A stretch of DNA of 64,000 nucleotides from Myxococcus xanthus (lineage in GTDB: Bacteria; Myxococcota; Myxococcia; Myxococcales; Myxococcaceae). This document shows, piece after piece, positions 61,704-64,000 of this stretch. The notes beneath the pieces are model-generated. The model ran no database searches. It saw nothing but the letters and a program-made list of their open reading frames with translations, and was not told where the DNA came from. The position numbers were made by a program, and so were the translations under genes. Positions within the stretch are counted from its first letter, which is position 1. Each line of letters starts with the position of its first letter. Location of the stretch: the NCBI RefSeq assembly GCF_006402735.1, contig NZ_CP017174.1, forward strand, positions 1,181,001 to 1,245,000. The letters run 5' to 3'.

Positions 61704-63188
61704 ATGCGCTCGGTGGTCTACGCGGCGGTTGTGTTGGCGGGCCTGATGACGGGCTGTGCCCATCAGGGCAGCACCTATAGCGACCTCTTCATCCCGGATG
61801 GGGAGGCCATCTACGAACGGCCGGTGGAGGAGATGTGGCCGGAGGTGCGCCAGTACTTCACCGAAGCCAACCTGCCCTTCCGCGAGGACCGGGGCAGCAT
61901 GGTGCTGGAGACGGACTGGCGCCAGGAGTTCGGTGGCTCGAAGGTGTCCGGCTTCTTCCACCGCTACATGGTGATGGGCAAGCGCGAGTCTCCCACCCAG
62001 AGCAAGCTGTGGATCATCCGCATCACCAAGAGCCGCAACAAGGCGCTGGCCCCGCCCGGCCGTGAGCTGGACTGGGGTGTGTCCCGGGCCGCCGGCAACG
62101 CGGGGGGCGACGCCGCTGTTCCGGGGCTCTCTCCCGAAGACTTCGAGGAGTACCTGGACGCGCCGGTGGGGGAGAACTCCTTCTTCGCGGAGTCGGGACA
62201 GGGCTCTCGCGACCTCGTCATGGAGTGGCGGGTGTTCCGCTCCATCTCCCCCAAGTTGATGAAGGAGGAGAACGCGCCCAAGCCGGTGAAGGTGGCGATG
62301 GCGCCCAACGCGCAGGGGGGCGCGGCGGCCACGGACTTCGAATGCGGCCTGCCGATTCTGGGCCTGGGCAAGCAGGTGAAGCCGGGCGCGGTGCTGCTGC
62401 TGGGGGAGATGCACGGCACGCAGGAAGTGCCGCGCTTCATCGCGCAGGCGTCCTGCCAGGCGGCGGTGGCCGGTACGCCGGTGACGGTGGGACTGGAGCT
62501 GCCGCTGGAGAGCCAGACGCGGGTGGACACCTTCCTGGACAGCGCGGGGACGGAAGATGACTGGCTGAAGCTGATGGAGGCGCCCTTCTGGCGCAGCCCG
62601 TATCCGGATGGCCGCAGCAGCGAGGCGGTGGCGAACATGTTGGAGCAGCTGCGTCAGCTGCGCTCGCGCGGACTGGACGTGGACATCTTCGTCTTCGACC
62701 ACCCGAAGGCCCAGGGGCAGGCGCGCGAGGACGCGATGGCGGCCACGGTCCGGCACCAGGTGGAGTCGGGCCCGGGGCGCTTCCACGTCATCCTGTCGGG
62801 CAACATCCACTCGCGCACGAAGAAGGGCCTGCCGTGGGACAAGTCGTTCAAGCCCATGGGGCTGCTGCTGAAGGACGAACTCGACAGCGTGGTGGCGCTG
62901 GACATGGCGTACAACAGCGGGTCGGCGTGGATTTGCGCGGTGGACAGCAAGGGCGTGAAGGACCGGCTGGCCTGCGGCATCCGCGAGGCGAAGGGCCGGG
63001 ACAACGGCGACCGCTTCTTCCTGCACACGTGGGGGGGCACCAATGGCGACGGCTACCACGGTGTCTTCTACGTGGGGCCGGTGAGCGCGTCGGCGCCGGC
63101 GGCGCACAAGGGGCTGGGACGTCCGGGTGGGGGAGACAACTCGGGTGTTCCGACGGAAGACCGGACTCCGACGCTCGCGTTCCACTGA
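61704..63188 (+). CDS. ChaN-like lipoprotein with a BamC-like N-terminal part
   Basis: Lipoprotein of 494 aa; signal peptide ends MTGC with C18. Residues about 25-190 (YERPVEEMWPEVRQYFTEAN, REDRGSMVLETDWRQEF) resemble the BamC/NlpB-type helix-grip module. From about 220 it has a ChaN/TIKI-like core: LLLGEMHGTQEVPRF, VGLELPLES, then NIHSRTKKGLP. In this superfamily such conserved G-E-x-H and H residues serve haem binding (ChaN) or hydrolysis. The combination is unusual. The ATG at 61704, 9 nt after AGGAG, is preferred over the ATG at 61695, which touches the ribosome site. A BAM-complex role is not claimed. Confidence 0.65.
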   Translation: MRSVVYAAVVLAGLMTGCAHQGSTYSDLFIPDGEAIYERPVEEMWPEVRQYFTEANLPFREDRGSMVLETDWRQEFGGSKVSGFFHRYMVMGKRESPTQSKLWIIRITKSRNKALAPPGRELDWGVSRAAGNAGGDAAVPGLSPEDFEEYLDAPVGENSFFAESGQGSRDLVMEWRVFRSISPKLMKEENAPKPVKVAMAPNAQGGAAATDFECGLPILGLGKQVKPGAVLLLGEMHGTQEVPRFIAQASCQAAVAGTPVTVGLELPLESQTRVDTFLDSAGTEDDWLKLMEAPFWRSPYPDGRSSEAVANMLEQLRQLRSRGLDVDIFVFDHPKAQGQAREDAMAATVRHQVESGPGRFHVILSGNIHSRTKKGLPWDKSFKPMGLLLKDELDSVVALDMAYNSGSAWICAVDSKGVKDRLACGIREAKGRDNGDRFFLHTWGGTNGDGYHGVFYVGPVSASAPAAHKGLGRPGGGDNSGVPTEDRTPTLAFH

Positions 63189-63201
63189 CGTCTGGCATCT
63201 C

Positions 63202-63235
63202 ACGGGGCGCGTTGCGGCTGCTGCGCGCCCCGTGG
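63202..63235 (+). terminator. Strong hairpin before hutF
   Basis: CACGGGGCGCG (63202-63212) and CGCGCCCCGTG (63225-63235) form a perfect 11-bp stem with a 12-nt loop, 13 nt after the upstream stop and 20 nt before the hutF start. It could terminate the upstream gene or act in the hutF leader. No U-run. Confidence 0.6.
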
Positions 63236-63255
63236 CGCTGGCGTAAGTTGCCGGC

Positions 63256-64000
63256 GTGAGCGACATCACCGTCTATCAGCCGGAGCTCCTCTACACGGGC
63301 GGCCGGTTCCACGAAGGGCGCGGCCTCGCGGTGAGCGCCGACGGCCGCATCCTGGCCCCGGAATCCGTACCCGCGGGCGCGCGCACCGTCGCGCTGCCGG
63401 GAAGGGCCTTGTTGCCGGGGCTCGTCAACGGACACTCCCACGCGTTCCAGCGGCTCATCCGCGGGCGTACGGAGTACGTGGCATCGGGCCGGGAGGCGGA
63501 CGACTTCTGGAGCTGGCGCGAGGCGATGTACCGCGCCGCCGAGTCGCTGAGTCCCGAGGACCTCTACGTCGCATCGCGGCAGGCCTTCGTGGAGATGGCG
63601 CTCGCGGGCATCACCACCGTGGGGGAGTTCCACTACGTCCATCACCAGGCCGACGGGACGCCGTACGCGGACCGCAACACGTTGGCGCACGCGGTGATTC
63701 GCGCCGCGCGGGACGTGGGGCTGCGCATCTGTCTGCTGCGCGTGGGGTACGCCCGTGCGGGCTTCGGCGTGGCGGCGAATCCGCGGCAGCGCCGCTTCAT
63801 CGACCCGGACGTGGAGACGTTCCTGGGGTCGGCGGAGGCGCTGGCCCGGGAGATGTGCTCCGACGCGGCGGTCAGCGTGGGGCTCGCGCCGCACAGCGTG
63901 CGCGCGGTGACTCGGGAGTGGCTGGCGGCGCTCGCGGGTTCGTCCGTGCGGAGCCTGCCTGTCCACATGCACGTGGCGGAGCAGCCGAAGGAAATCGCGG
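63256..64000 (+). CDS. hutF: Formimidoylglutamate deiminase HutF (3' end missing)
   Basis: Amidohydrolase that converts N-formimino-L-glutamate to N-formyl-L-glutamate and ammonia in histidine breakdown. About 248 codons are present; the family is about 450 residues. It begins with GTG at 63256. The metal-binding motif is GLVNGHSHAFQRLIRG, then a second histidine region HMHVAEQ at the window edge. The sequence GEFHYVHHQADG is typical of HutF. The rest of the hut pathway is not in the window and may follow downstream. Confidence 0.87.
   Translation, partial: MSDITVYQPELLYTGGRFHEGRGLAVSADGRILAPESVPAGARTVALPGRALLPGLVNGHSHAFQRLIRGRTEYVASGREADDFWSWREAMYRAAESLSPEDLYVASRQAFVEMALAGITTVGEFHYVHHQADGTPYADRNTLAHAVIRAARDVGLRICLLRVGYARAGFGVAANPRQRRFIDPDVETFLGSAEALAREMCSDAAVSVGLAPHSVRAVTREWLAALAGSSVRSLPVHMHVAEQPKEIA

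Overview
The window is GC-rich, densely coding bacterial DNA, almost certainly from a myxobacterium of the Myxococcus/Corallococcus/Pyxidicoccus group. The clade markers are a DUF2378-family protein, a SitA6-type toxin lipoprotein with its double-CXXCG SitI6-type partner, a CorE-like ECF sigma factor with a cysteine-rich tail, and many exported lipoproteins. I saw no rRNA, tRNA, CRISPR array, transposase, phage gene or replication origin.

Region 1 (1-6.4 kb, minus strand) handles methionine. A fused aspartokinase-homoserine dehydrogenase is followed by cystathionine gamma-synthase and beta-lyase type PLP enzymes. A MetN/MetI methionine importer follows, cut off by the window edge. Both the biosynthetic operon and the importer have leaders that could fold, but no riboswitch family was recognised.

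Region 2 (7-34.6 kb) is mainly a copper/heavy-metal island. A CorE-like metal-sensing sigma factor and a GIY-YIG protein come first. Then come two separate MbnP/MbnH 'metallo-mystery' pairs, each a copper-protein-like lipoprotein plus a di-haem MauG-like peroxidase. They point toward each other across a low-GC patch holding a tiny lipoprotein. A ClC channel, a P1B-1 Cu(I) ATPase, a 16-cysteine Csp/DUF326 protein, a Rieske oxygenase and a secreted protein follow. Two complete tripartite RND efflux operons (Czc-like and Cus-like) close the region; each is preceded by a small exported Cys-rich protein, and an N-acetylmuramoyl-alanine amidase lies between them. Import-side metal proteins (MbnP type), cytosolic storage, inner-membrane export and trans-envelope export therefore sit together.

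Region 3 (34.7-50.5 kb) is mixed: a cysteine-synthase-like enzyme, a REC-PAS-histidine kinase, a DUF2378 protein, an orphan FbpC-type ATPase, a LodB/GoxB-like flavoprotein, an Lhr-type helicase (with a tandem perfect palindrome upstream), a subtilisin-like lipoprotein, the SitA6/SitI6-type pair, an orphan haem oxygenase and a DUF420 membrane protein.

Region 4 (50.7-60.1 kb) is one plus-strand cluster of five exported proteins. Two carry a single CxxCH haem motif; the others are a lipoprotein, a Tat-exported DUF1501 protein and a giant FG-GAP propeller lipoprotein. It looks like a cell-surface or periplasmic system of unknown function.

Region 5 (60.2-64 kb) has small conserved proteins, a SemiSWEET-like protein, a ferritin-like DUF2383 protein, a ChaN-like lipoprotein and the start of hutF (histidine degradation). 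Several gene ends carry strong inverted repeats, most without a U-tract.
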